Shown: in pieces, positions 22,653 through 34,409 of the stretch
How positions within the stretch are numbered: the first letter of the stretch is position 1
How the letters are laid out: each line of letters opens with the position of its first letter
Source: Euonymus europaeus
Lineage: Eukaryota; Streptophyta; Magnoliopsida; Celastrales; Celastraceae
Direction of reading: 5' to 3'
Length of the DNA stretch: 64,000 nucleotides
NCBI GenBank assembly: GCA_963580455.1
Contig: OY756966.1
Location: 26,229,001 to 26,293,000 of the forward strand
Program-made: the position numbers and the translations under genes
The notes under the pieces: generated by a model
Told to the model about the DNA's origin: nothing
Seen by the model: the letters and a program-made list of their open reading frames with translations, nothing else
The model's database searches: none

Positions 22653-25418
22653 GACTCCGAGTTCTGAATTCGGTGATTTTTAGCTTGATTTCCCACTACT
22701 TTTCGAGCTCTACAATCCTCGCGTTTCGGATTTTGATTTCAGAACTCGTGGCTAGTAGGTCTCGTTTCACCTAGTTAGGCGCAAAATGTGGTTTCTTTAC
22801 GTAAACGGTTTTATGAATATCTTTTCACTCCAAGTTCTGAATTCGGTGATTTTTAGCTTGATTTCGCACTACTTTTCGAGCTCTACAATCATCGTTTTCG
22901 GATTTTGATTTCAGAACTCGTGTCTAGTAGGTCTTGTTTCACCTAGTTAGCCGCGAAATATGGTTTCTTTAAGTAAACGGTTTTATGATTATCCGTTGAC
23001 TCCGAGTTCTGAATTCAGTGAATTTTAGCTTGATTTCGCACTACTTTTCGAGCTCTACAATCCTCGCATTTCGGATTTTGATTTAAGAACTCGTGGCTAG
23101 TAGGTATCGTTTCACCGAGTTAGACGCGAAATGTTGTTTCTTTACGTAAACGGTTTTTTGAATATCCGTTGACTCCGAGTTCTGAATTCGGTGATTTTTA
23201 GCTTTATTTCGCACTACTTTTCGAGCTCTACAATCCTGGCATCTTGGATTTTGAATTCAGAACTCGTGGCTAGTTAGTCTCGTTTCACCTAGTTAGCCGC
23301 GAAATGTGGTTTCTTTACGTAAACGGTTTTATGAATATCCGTTGACTCCGAGTTCTGAATTCGGAGATTTTTAGCTTGATTTTGCACTACTTTTTGAGCT
23401 CTACAATCCTGGAATTTCGGATTTTTATTTCAGAACTCGTGGCTAGTAGGTCTCGTTTCACCTAGTTAGCCGCGAAATGTGGTTTCTTTACGTAAACGGT
23501 TTTATGAATATCCGTTGACTCCGAGTTCTGAATTCGGTGAATTTTTGCTTGACTTCCCACTACTTTTCGAGTTCTACAATCCTGGTGTTTCGGATTTTGA
23601 TTTCAGTACTCGTGGCTAGTAGGTCTCGTTTCACCTAGTTAGCCGCGAAATGTGGTTTCTTTACGTAAACGGTTTTATGAATATCCCTTGACTCCGAGTT
23701 CTGAATTCGTTGATTTTTAGCTTGACTTCGCACTACTTTTCGAGCTCTACAATCCTGGCTTTTCGGATTGTGATTTCAGTACTCGCGGCTAGTAGGTCTC
23801 GTTTCCCCTAGTTATCCGCGAAATGTGGTTTCTTTACGTAAACGGTTTTATGAATATCCGTTGACTCCGAGTTCTGAATTCGGTGATTTTTAGCTTGACT
23901 TCGCACTACTTTTCGAGCTCTACAATCCTGGCGTTTCGGATTTTGATTTCAGTACTCGTGGCTAGTAGGTCTCGTTTCCCCTAGTTAGCCGCGAAATGTG
24001 GTTTCTTTACGTAAACGATTTTATGAATATCCGTTGACTCCGAGTTCTGAATTCGGTGATTTTTAGCTTGATTTCGCACTACTTTTTGAGCTCTACAATC
24101 CTGGCGTTTCGGATTTTGATTTCAGAACTCGTGGCTAGTAGGTCTCGTTTCACCTAGTTAGCCGCGAAATGTGGTTTCTTTACGTAAACAGTTTTATGAA
24201 TATCCGTTGACTCCGAGTTCTGAATTCGGAGATTTTTAGCTTGATTTCCCACTACTTTTCGAGCTCTACAATCCTCGCGTTTCGGATTTTGATTTCAGAA
24301 CTCGTGGCTAGTAGGTCTCGTTTCACCTAGTTAGGCGCAAAATGTGGTTTCTTTACGTAAACGGTTTTATGAATATCTTTTCACTCCAAGTTCTGAATTC
24401 GGTGATTTTTAGCTTGATTTCGCACTACTTTTCGAGCTCTACAATCATCGTTTTCGGATTTTGATTTCAGAACTCGTGTCTAGTAGGTCTCGTTTCACCT
24501 AGTTAGCCGCGAAATATGGTTTCTTTAAGTAAACGGTTTTATGATTATCCGTTGACTCCGAGTTCTGAATTCAGTGAATTTTAGCTTGATTTCGCACTAC
24601 TTTTCGAGCTCTACAATCCTCGCATTTCGGATTTTGATTTAAGAACTCGTGGCTAGTAGGTATCGTTTCACCGAGTTAGACGCGAAATGTTGTTTCTTTA
24701 CGTAAACGGTTTTTTGAATATCCGTTGACTCCGAGTTCTGAATTCGGTGATTTTTAGCTTTATTTCGCACTACTTTTCGAGCTCTACAATCCTGGCATCT
24801 TGGATTTTGAATTCAGAACTCGTGGCTAGTTAGTCTCGTTTCACCTAGTTAGCCGCGAAATGTGGTTTCTTTACGTAAACGGTTTTATGAATATCCGTTG
24901 ACTCCGAGTTCTGAATTCGGAGATTTTTAGCTTGATTTTGCACTACTTTTTGAGCTCTACAATCCTGGAATTTCGGATTTTTATTTCAGAACTCGTGGCT
25001 AGTAGGTCTCGTTTCACCTAGTTAGCCGCGAAATGTGGTTTCTTTACGTAAACGGTTTTATGAATATCCGTTGACTCCGAGTTCTGAATTCGGTGAATTT
25101 TTGCTTGACTTCCCACTACTTTTCGAGTTCTACAATCCTGGTGTTTCGGATTTTGATTTCAGTACTCGTGGCTAGTAGGTCTCGTTTCACCTAGTTAGCC
25201 GCGAAATGTGGTTTCTTTACGTAAACGGTTTTATGAATATCCCTTGACTCCGAGTTCTGAATTCGTTGATTTTTAGCTTGACTTCGCACTACTTTTCGAG
25301 CTCTACAATCCTGGCTTTTCGGATTTTGATTTCAGTACTCGTGGCTAGTAGGTCTCGTTTCCCCTAGTTAGCCGCGAAATGTGGTTTCTTTACGTAAACG
25401 GTTTTATGAATATCCGTT
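22653..25418 (+). repeat. Second copies of the 9-mer and following units
   Basis: 22653-24208 is a 9-mer (1556 bp) matching 18849-20404, and 24209 onward matches 20405 onward for seven units before joining the linker at 25419. Unit starts 18849/22653 and 20405/24209 are both 3804 bp apart, so a 22-monomer block containing the 9-mer and 13-mer was itself duplicated. A private GTAAACAGTTTTATG variant lies near 24184. Confidence 0.88.
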
Positions 25419-27147
25419 GACTCCGAGTTCTGAATTCGGTGATTTTTAGCTTGATTTCGCACTACTTTTCGAGCTCTACAATCCTGGCATTTCGGATTTT
25501 GATTTCAGAACTCGTGGCTAGTTGGTCTCGTTTCACCTAGTTAGCCGCGAAATGTGGTTTCTTTACGTAAACGGTTTTATGAATATCCGTTGACTCCGAG
25601 TTCTGAATTCGGAGATTTTTAGCTTGATTTCGCACTAATTTTTGAGCTCTACAATCCTGGCATTTCGGATTTTTATTTCAGAACTCGTGGCTAGTAGGTC
25701 TCGTTTCACCTAGTTAGCCTCGAAATGCGGTTTCTTTACGTAAACGGTTTTATGAATATCTGTTGACTCCGAGTTCTGAATTCGGTGAATTTTAGCTTGA
25801 CCTCCCCCTACTTTTCGAGCTCTACAATCCTGGCGTTCCGGATTTTGATTTCAGAAGTCGTGGCTAGTAGGTCTCGTTTCACCTAGTTAGCCGCGAAATG
25901 TGGTTTCTTTACGTAAACGGTTTTATGAATATCCGTTGACTCCGAGTTCTGAATTCGGTGAATTTTAGCTTGACTTCCCACTACTTTTCGAGCTCTACAA
26001 TCCTGGGGTTTCGGATTTTGATTTCAGAACTCGTGGCTAGTAGGTCTCATTTCACCTAGTTAGCCGCGAAATGTGGTTTCTTTACGTAAATGGTTTTATG
26101 AATATCCGTTGACTCCGAGTTCTGAATTCGGTGATTTTAACTTGATTTCGCACTTCTTTTTGAGCTCTACAATCCTATTGTTTCGGATTTTGATTTCAGA
26201 ACTCGAGGCTAGTAGGTCTTGTTTCACCTAGTTAGCCGCGAAATATGGTTTCTTTACGTAAACGGTTTTATGAATATCCGTTGACTACGAGTTCTGAATT
26301 CGGTGATTTTTAGCTTGATTTCGTACTACTTTTTGAGCTCTACAATCCTGGCATTTCGGATTTTGATTTCAGAACTCGTGGCTAGTAGGTCTCGTTTCAC
26401 CTAGTTAGCCGCGAAATGTGGTTTCTTTACGTAAACGGTTTTATGAATATCCGTTGACTCCGAGTTCTGAATTCGGTGATTTTTAGCTTGACTTCACACT
26501 ACTTTTCGAGCTCTACAATCCTGGCGTTTTAGATTTTGATTTCAGAACTCGTGGCTAGTTGGTCTCGTTTCACCTAGTTAGCCGTGAAATGTGGTTTCTT
26601 TACTTAAACGGTTTTATGAATATCCGTCGACTCCGAGTTCTGAATTCGGTGATTTTTAGCTTGATTTCGCCCTACTGTTCGAGCTCTACAATCCTGGCGT
26701 TCCGGATTTTGATTTCAGAAGTCGTGGCTAGTAGGTCTCGTTTCACCTAGTTAGCCGCGAAATGTGGTTTCTTTACGTAAACGGTTTTATGAATATCCGT
26801 TGACTCCGAGTTCTGAATTCGGTGATTTTTAGCTTGATTTCGCACTACTTTTCGAGCTCTACAATCCTGGCGTTTCGGATTTTGATTTCAGAACTCGTGG
26901 CTAGTTGGTCTCGTTTCACCTAGTTAGCCGCGAAATGTGGTTTCTTTACGTAAACGGTTTTATGAATATCCGTTGACTCCGAGTTCTGAATTCGGTGATT
27001 TTTAGCTTGATTTCGCACTACTTTTCGAGCTCTACAATCCTGGGGTTTCGGATTTTGATTTCAGAACTCGTGGCTAGTTGGTCTCGTTTCACCTAGTTAG
27101 CCGCGAAATATGGTTACTTTACTTAAACGGTTTTATGAATATCCGTT
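25419..27147 (+). repeat. Linker block of ten monomers
   Basis: Units: GGCATTTCGG/AGTTGG; CGGAGA/ACTAATTTTTG/GCCTCGAAATGCGG; two GAATTTT units; GGTGATTTTAAC (172 bp)/CTATTGTTTCGG/GTAAATGG upstream; gactac/CGTACTAC; then ACTTCACAC/GCGTTTTAGA at 26456, a TCGACTCC unit, and GGGGTTTCGG/TTACTTAAACGG leading into 'gtaga'. The first six units recur at 33546-34409 and 35966-36829 with small changes. The ACTTCACAC and TCGACTCC units recur at 36830 and 38732. Confidence 0.8.
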
Positions 27148-30100
27148 GACTCCGAGTTCTGAATTCGTAGATTTTTAGCTTGATTTCGCACTACTTTTCG
27201 AGCTCTACAATCCTGGCATTTCGGATTTTGATTTCAGAACTCGTGGCTAGTAGGTCTCGTTTCACCTAGTTAGCCGCGAAATGTGTTTTCTTTACGTAAA
27301 CGGTTTTATGAATATCCGTTGACTCCGAGTTCTGAATTCGATGATTTTTAGCTTGATTTCACACTACTTTTTGAGCTCTACAATCCTGGTGTTTCGAACT
27401 TTGATTTCAGAACTCGTGGCTAGTAGGTCTTGTTTCACCTAGTAAGCCGCGAAATGTGGTGTCTTTACGTAAACGGTTTTATGAAAATCCGTTGACTCCG
27501 ACTTCTGAATTCGGAGATTTTTAGCTTGATTTCGCACTACTTTTTGAGCTCTACAATCCTGGAATTTCGGATTTTTATTTCAGAACTCGTGGCTAGTAGG
27601 TCTCGTTTCACCTAGTTAGCCGCGAAATGTGGTCTCTTTACGTAAACGGTTTTATGAATATCCGTTGACTCCGAGTTCTGAATTCGGTGAATTTTAGCTT
27701 GACTTCCCACTACTTTTCGAGCTCTACAATCCTGGAGTTTCGGATTTTGATTTCAGTACTCGTGGCTAGTTGGTCTCGTTTCACCTAGTTAGCCGCGAAA
27801 TGTGGTTTCTTTACGTAAACGGTTTTATGAATATTCGTTGACTCCGAGTTCTGAATTCAGTGATTTTTAGCTTGACTTCGCACTACTTTTCGAGCTCTAC
27901 AATTCTGGCGTTTCGGATTTTGATTTCAGTACTCGTGGCTAGTAGGTCTCGTTTCCCCTAGTTAGCCGCGAAATGTGGTTTCTTTACGTAAACGGTTTTA
28001 TGAATATCCGTTGACTCCGAGTTCTGAATTCGGTGATTTTTTGCTTGATTTGGCACTACTTTTCGAGCTCTACAATCCTGTTGTTTCGGATTTTGATTTC
28101 AGAACTCGTGGCTAGTTGGTCTCGTTTCACCTAGTTAGCCGCGAAATGTGGTTTCTTTACGTAAACGGTTTTATGAATATCCGTTGACTCCGAGTTCTGA
28201 ATTCGGAGATTTTTAGCTTGATTTCGCACTACTTTTTGAGCTCTACAATCCTGGCATTTCGGATTTTTATTTCAGAACTCGTGGCTAGTAGGTCTCGTTT
28301 CACCTAGTTAGCCGCGAAATGCGGTTTCTTTACGTAAACGGTTTTATGAATATCTGTTGACTCCGAGTTCTGAATTCGGTGATTTTTAGCTTGACTTCGC
28401 ACTACTTTTCGAGCTCTACAATCCTGGCGTTTCGGATTTTGATTTCAGTACTCGTGGCTAGTAGGTCTCGTTTCCCCTAGTTAGCCGCGAAATGTGGTTT
28501 CTTTACGTAAACGATTTTATGAATATCCGTTGACTCCGAGTTCTGAATTCGGTGATTTTTAGCTTGATTTCGCACTACTTTTCGAGCTCTACAATCCTGG
28601 CGTTTCGGATTTTGATTTCAGAACTCGTGGCTAGTAGGTCTCGTTTCACCTAGTTAGCCGCGAAATGTGGTTTCTTTACGTAAACGGTTTTATGAATATC
28701 CGTTGACTCCGAGTTCTTAATTCGGATATTTTTAGCTTGATTTCGCACTACTTTTTGAGCTCTACAATCCTGGAATTTCGGATTTTTATTTCAGAACTCG
28801 TGGCTAGTAGGTCTCGTTTCACCTAGTTAGCCGCGAAATGCGGTTTCTTTACGTAAACGGTTTTATGAATATCCGTTGACTACGAGTTCTGAATTCGGTG
28901 ATTTTTAGCTTGATTTCGCACTACTTTTTGAGCTCTACAATCCTGGCATTTCGGATTTTGATTTCAGAACTCGTGGCCAGTAGGTCTCGTTTCACCTAGT
29001 TAGCCGCGAAATGTGGTTTCTTTACGTAAACGGTTTTATGAATATCCGTTGACTCCGAGTTCTGAATTCGGTGATTTTTTGCTTGATTTCGCACTACTTT
29101 TCGAGCTCTACAATCCTGTTGTTTCGGATTTTGATTTCAGAACTCGTGGCTAGTTGGTCTCGTTTCACCTAGTTAGCCGCGAAATGTGGTTTCTTTACGT
29201 AAACGGTTTTATGAATATCCGTTGACTCCGAGTTCTGAATTCGGAGATTTTTAGCTTGATTTCGCACTACTTTTTGAGCTCTACAATCCTGGCATTTCGG
29301 ATTTTTATTTCAGAACTCGTGGCTAGTAGGTCTCGTTTCACCTAGTTAGCCGCGAAATGCGGTTTCTTTACGTAAACGGTTTTATGAATATCTGTTGACT
29401 CCGAGTTCTGAATTCGGTGATTTTTAGCTTGACTTCGCACTACTTTTCGAGCTCTACAATCCTGGCGTTTCGGATTTTGATTTCAGTACTCGTGGCTAGT
29501 AGGTCTCGTTTCCCCTAGTTAGCCGCGAAATGTGGTTTCTTTACGTAAACGATTTTATGAATATCCGTTGACTCCGAGTTCTGAATTCGGTGATTTTTAG
29601 CTTGATTTCGCACTACTTTTCGAGCTCTACAATCCTGGCGTTTCGGATTTTGATTTCAGAACTCGTGGCTAGTAGGTCTCGTTTCACCTAGTTAGCCGCG
29701 AAATGTGGTTTCTTTACGTAAACGGTTTTATGAATATCCGTTGACTCCGAGTTCTTAATTCGGATATTTTTAGCTTGATTTCGCACTACTTTTTGAGCTC
29801 TACAATCCTGGAATTTCGGATTTTTATTTCAGAACTCGTGGCTAGTAGGTCTCGTTTCACCTAGTTAGCCGCGAAATGCGGTTTCTTTACGTAAACGGTT
29901 TTATGAATATCCGTTGACTACGAGTTCTGAATTCGGTGATTTTTAGCTTGATTTCGCACTACTTTTTGAGCTCTACAATCCTGGCATTTCGGATTTTGAT
30001 TTCAGAACTCGTGGCCAGTAGGTCTCGTTTCACCTAGTTAGCCGCGAAATGTGGTTTCTTTACGTAAACGGTTTTATGAATATCCGTTGACTCCGAGTTC

Positions 30101-30434
30101 TGAATTCGGAGATTTTTAGCTTGATTTCGCACTACTTTTTGAGCTCTACAATCCTGGAATTTCGGATTTTTATTTCGGAACTCGTGGCTAGTAGGTCTCG
30201 TTTCACCTAGTTAGCCGCGAAATGCGGTTTCTTTACGTAAACGGTTTTATGAATATCCGTTGACTACGAGTTCTGAATTCGGTGATTTTTAGCTTGATTT
30301 CGTACTACTTTTTGAGCTCTACAATCCTGGCATTTCGGATTTTGATTTCAGAACTCGTGGCTAGTAGGTCTCGTTTCACCTAGTTAGCCGCGAAATGTGG
30401 TTTCTTTACGTAAACGGTTTTATGAATATCCGTT
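27148..30434 (+). repeat. 'gtaga' block, copy B, with internal 6-mer duplication
   Basis: Matches 16600-18848 but is 1038 bp longer (3287 versus 2249 bp). The extra length is a tandem duplication of six monomers: 28013-29050 and 29051-30088. Both duplicates carry the private GAGTTCTTAATTCGGATA variant (starting 28711 and 29749) and the GTGGCCAGTAGG variant, so the duplication came after those mutations. The first duplicate begins with the TTTGGCAC unit, the second with TTTCGCAC. Confidence 0.88.
28013..30088 (+). repeat. Tandem 6-mer duplication (2 x 1038 bp)
   Basis: Unit starts 28013, 29051 and 30089 are exactly 1038 bp (6 x 173) apart. The halves appear almost identical, which makes this one of the youngest duplications in the window. 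Confidence 0.9.
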
Positions 30435-31989
30435 GACTCCGAGTTCTGAATTCGGTGATTTTTAGCTTGATTTCCCACTACTTTTCGAGCTCTACAATCC
30501 TCGCGTTTCGGATTTTGATTTCAGAACTCGTGGCTAGTAGGTCTCGTTTCACCTAGTTAGGCGCAAAATGTGGTTTCTTTACGTAAACGGTTTTATGAAT
30601 ATCTTTTCACTCCAAGTTCTGAATTCGGTGATTTTTAGCTTGATTTCGCACTACTTTTCGAGCTCTACAATCATCGTTTTCGGATTTTGATTTCAGAACT
30701 CGTGTCTAGTAGGTCTCGTTTCACCTAGTTAGCCGCGAAATATGGTTTCTTTAAGTAAACGGTTTTATGATTATCCGTTGACTCCGAGTTCTGAATTCAG
30801 TGAATTTTAGCTTGATTTCGCACTACTTTTCGAGCTCTACAATCCTCGCATTTCGGATTTTGATTTAAGAACTCGTGGCTAGTAGTTATCGTTTCACCGA
30901 GTTAGACGCGAAATGTTGTTTCTTTACGTAAACGGTTTTTTGAATATCCGTTGACTCCGAGTTCTGAATTCGGTGATTTTTAGCTTTATTTCGCACTACT
31001 TTTCGAGCTCTACAATCCTGGCATCTTGGATTTTGAATTCAGAACTCGTGGCTAGTTAGTCTCGTTTCACCTAGTTAGCCGCGAAATGTGGTTTCTTTAC
31101 GTAAACGGTTTTATGAATATCCGTTGACTCCGAGTTCTGAATTCGGAGATTTTTAGCTTGATTTTGCACTACTTTTTGAGCTCTACAATCCTGGAATTTC
31201 GGATTTTTATTTCAGAACACGTGGCTAGTAGGTCTCGTTTCACCTAGTTAGCCGCGAAATGTGGTTTCTTTACGTAAACGGTTTTATGAATATCCGTTGA
31301 CTCCGAGTTCTGAATTCGGTGAATTTTTGCTTGACTTCCCACTACTTTTCGAGTTCTACAATCCTGGTGTTTCGGATTTTTATTTCAGTACTCGTGGCTA
31401 GTAGGTCTCGTTTCACCTAGTTAGCCGCGAAATGTGGTTTCTTTACGTAAACGGTTTTATGAATATCCCTTGACTCCGAGTTCTGAATTCGTTGATTTTT
31501 AGCTTGACTTCGCACTACTTTTCGAGCTCTACAATCCTGGCTTTTCGGATTTTGATTTCGGTACTCGTGGCTAGTAGGTCTCGTTTCCCCTAGTTAGCCG
31601 CGAAATGTGGTTTCTTTACGTAAACGGTTTTATGAATATCCGTTGACTCCGAGTTCTGAATTCGGTGATTTTTAGCTTGACTTCGCACTACTTTTCGAGC
31701 TCTACAATCCTGGCGTTTCGGATTTTGATTTCAGTACTCGTGGCTAGTAGGTCTCGTTTCCCCTAGTTAGCCGCGAAATGTGGTTTCTTTACGTAAACGA
31801 TTTTATGAATATCCGTTGACTCCGAGTTCTGAATTCGGTGATTTTTAGCTTGATTTCGCACTACTTTTTGAGCTCTACAATCCTGGCGTTTCGGATTTTG
31901 ATTTTAGAACTCGTGGCTAGTAGGTCTCGTTTCACCTAGTTAGCCGCGAATGTGGTTTCTTTACGTAAACGGTTTTATGAATATCCGTT
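30435..31989 (+). repeat. 'tttccc' family HOR, nine units of an 11-mer
   Basis: The same nine unit types as at 18849. The HOR from 30435 to the next TTTCCCAC unit at 32336 is 1901 bp (11 monomers); it has one CGGAGA-GACTAC pair where the 13-mer has two. The last of the nine units has a one-base loss (GCGAATGTGG for GCGAAATGTGG) at about 31949. The unit at 31296 carries a TTTTTATTTCAG change. Confidence 0.85.
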
Positions 31990-34409
31990 GACTCCGAGTT
32001 CTGAATTCGGAGATTTTTAGCTTGATTTCGCACTACTTTTTGAGCTCTACAATCCTGGAATTTCGGATTTTTATTTCAGAACTCGTGGCTAGTAGGTCTC
32101 GTTTCACCTAGTTAGCCGCGAAATGCGGTTTCTTTACGTAAACGGTTTTATGAATATCCGTTGACTACGAGTTCTGAATTCGGTGATTTTTAGCTTGATT
32201 TCGTACTACTTTTTGAGCTCTACAATCCTGGCATTTCGGATTTTGATTTCAGAACTCGTGGCTAGTAGGTCTCGTTTCACCTAGTTAGCCGCGAAATGTG
32301 GTTTCTTTACGTAAACGATTTTATGAATATCCGTTGACTCCGAGTTCTGAATTCGGTGATTTTTAGCTTGATTTCCCACTACTTTTCGAGCTCTACAATC
32401 CTCGCGTTTCGGATTTTGATTTCAGAACTCGTGGCTAGTAGGTCTCGTTTCACCTAGTTAGGCGCAAAATGTGGTTTCTTTACGTAAACGGTTTTATGAA
32501 TATCTTTTCACTCCAAGTTCTGAATTCGGTGATTTTTAGCTTGATTTCGCACTACTTTTCGAGCTCTACAATCATCGTTTTCGGATTTTGATTTCAGAAC
32601 TCGTGTCTAGTAGGTCTCGTTTCACCTAGTTAGCCGCGAAATATGGTTTCTTTAAGTAAACGGTTTTATGATTATCCGTTGACTCCGAGTTCTGAATTCA
32701 GTGAATTTTAGCTTGATTTCGCACTACTTTTCGAGCTCTACAATCCTCGCATTTCGGATTTTGATTTAAGAACTCGTGGCTAGTAGGTATCATTTCACCG
32801 AGTTAGACGCGAAATGTTGTTTCTTTACGTAAACGGTTTTTTGAATATCCGTTGACTCCGAGTTCTGAATTCGGTGATTTTTAGCTTTATTTCGCACTAC
32901 TTTTCGAGCTCTACAATCCTGGCATCTTGGATTTTGAATTCAGAACTCGTGGCTAGTTAGTCTCGTTTCACCTAGTTAGCCGCGAAATGTGGTTTCTTTA
33001 CGTAAACGGTTTTATGAATATCCGTTGACTCCGAGTTCTGAATTCGGAGATTTTTAGCTTGATTTTGCATTACTTTTTGAGCTCTACAATCCTGGAATTT
33101 CGGATATTTATTTCAGAACTCGTGGCTAGTAGGTCTCGTTTCACCTAGTTAGCCGCGAAATGTGGTTTCTTTACGTAAACGGTTTTATGAATATCCGTTG
33201 ACTCCGAGTTCTGAATTCGGTGAATTTTTGCTTGACTTCCCACTACTTTTCGAGTTCTACAATCCTGGTGTTTCGGATTTTGATTTCAGTACTCGTGGCT
33301 AGTAGGTCTCGTTTCACCTAGTTAGCCGCGAAATGTGGTTTCTTTACGTAAACGGTTTTATGAATATCCCTTGACTCCGAGTTCTGAATTCGTTGATTTT
33401 TAGCTTGACTTCGCACTACTTTTCGAGCTCTACAATCCTGGCTTTTCGGATTTTGATTTCAGTACTCGTGGCTAGTAGGTCTCGTTTCCCCTAGTTAGCC
33501 GCGAAATGTGGTTTCTTTACGTAAACGGTTTTATGAATATCCGTTGACTCCGAGTTCTGAATTCGGTGATTTTTAGCTTGATTTCGCACTACTTTTCGAG
33601 CTCTACAATCCTGGCAATTCGGATTTTGATTTCAGAACTCGTGGCTAGTTGGTCTCGTTTCACCTAGTTAGCCGCGAAATGTGGTTTCTTTACGTAAACG
33701 GTTTTATGAATATCCGTTGACTCCGAGTTCTGAATTCGGAGATTTTTAGCTTGATTTCGCACTAATTTTTGAGCTCTACAATCCTGGCATTTCGGATTTT
33801 TATTTCAGAACTCGTGGCTAGTAGGTCTCGTTTCACCTAGTTAGCCTCGAAATGCGGTTTCTTTACGTAAACGGTTTTATGAATATCTGTTGACTCCGAG
33901 TTCTGAATTCGGTGGATTTTAGCTTGACTTCCCACTACTTTTCGAGCTCTACAATCCTGGCGCTTCGGATTTTGATTTCAGAACTCGTGGCTAGTAGGTC
34001 TCATTTCACCTAGTTAGCCGCGAAATGTGGTTTCTTTACGTAAATGGTTTTATGAATATCCGTTGACTCCGAGTTCTGAATTCGGTGATTTTAACTTGAT
34101 TTCGCACTTCTTTTTGAGCTCTACAATCCTATTGTTTCGGATTTTGATTTCAGAACTCGAGGCTAGTAGGTCTTGTTTCACCTAGTTAGCCGCGAAATAT
34201 GGTTTCTTTACGTAAACGGTTTTATGAATATCCGTTGACTACGAGTTCTGAATTCGGTGATTTTTAGCTTGATTTCGTACTACTTTTTGAGCTCTACAAT
34301 CCTGGCATTTCGGATTTTGATTTCAGAACTCGTGGCTAGTAGGTCTCGTTTCACCTAGTTAGCCGCGAAATGTGGTTTCTTTACGTAAACGGTTTTATGA
34401 ATATCCGTT
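31990..34409 (+). repeat. 14-mer HOR (2420 bp), copy 1
   Basis: Starts with CGGAGA/GGAATTT and gactac/CGTACTAC, continues through the nine 'tttccc' units, then five linker units of the 25419 type. Its tandem copy begins at 34410, at an offset of exactly 2420 bp. Private shared variants are TTTTGCATTAC (33065 and 35485), CGGATATTTATTTC (about 33102 and 35522), GGCAATTCGG and GGTGGATTTT. The copy contains two 172-bp units. Confidence 0.9.

Noticed and set aside
26559..26750. A 63-codon open frame on the + strand, repeated at 36933, 38143, 38835 and 40045.
   Set aside because: It is satellite sequence read across a monomer boundary. It begins at TTG rather than ATG and is open only because these units have CGTCGACTCC where others have CGTTGACTCC, removing an in-frame TGA. 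It ends in the next unit at the TAG of the CACCTAG motif. The five copies follow the HOR duplications, and there is no sign of coding selection or a start context.
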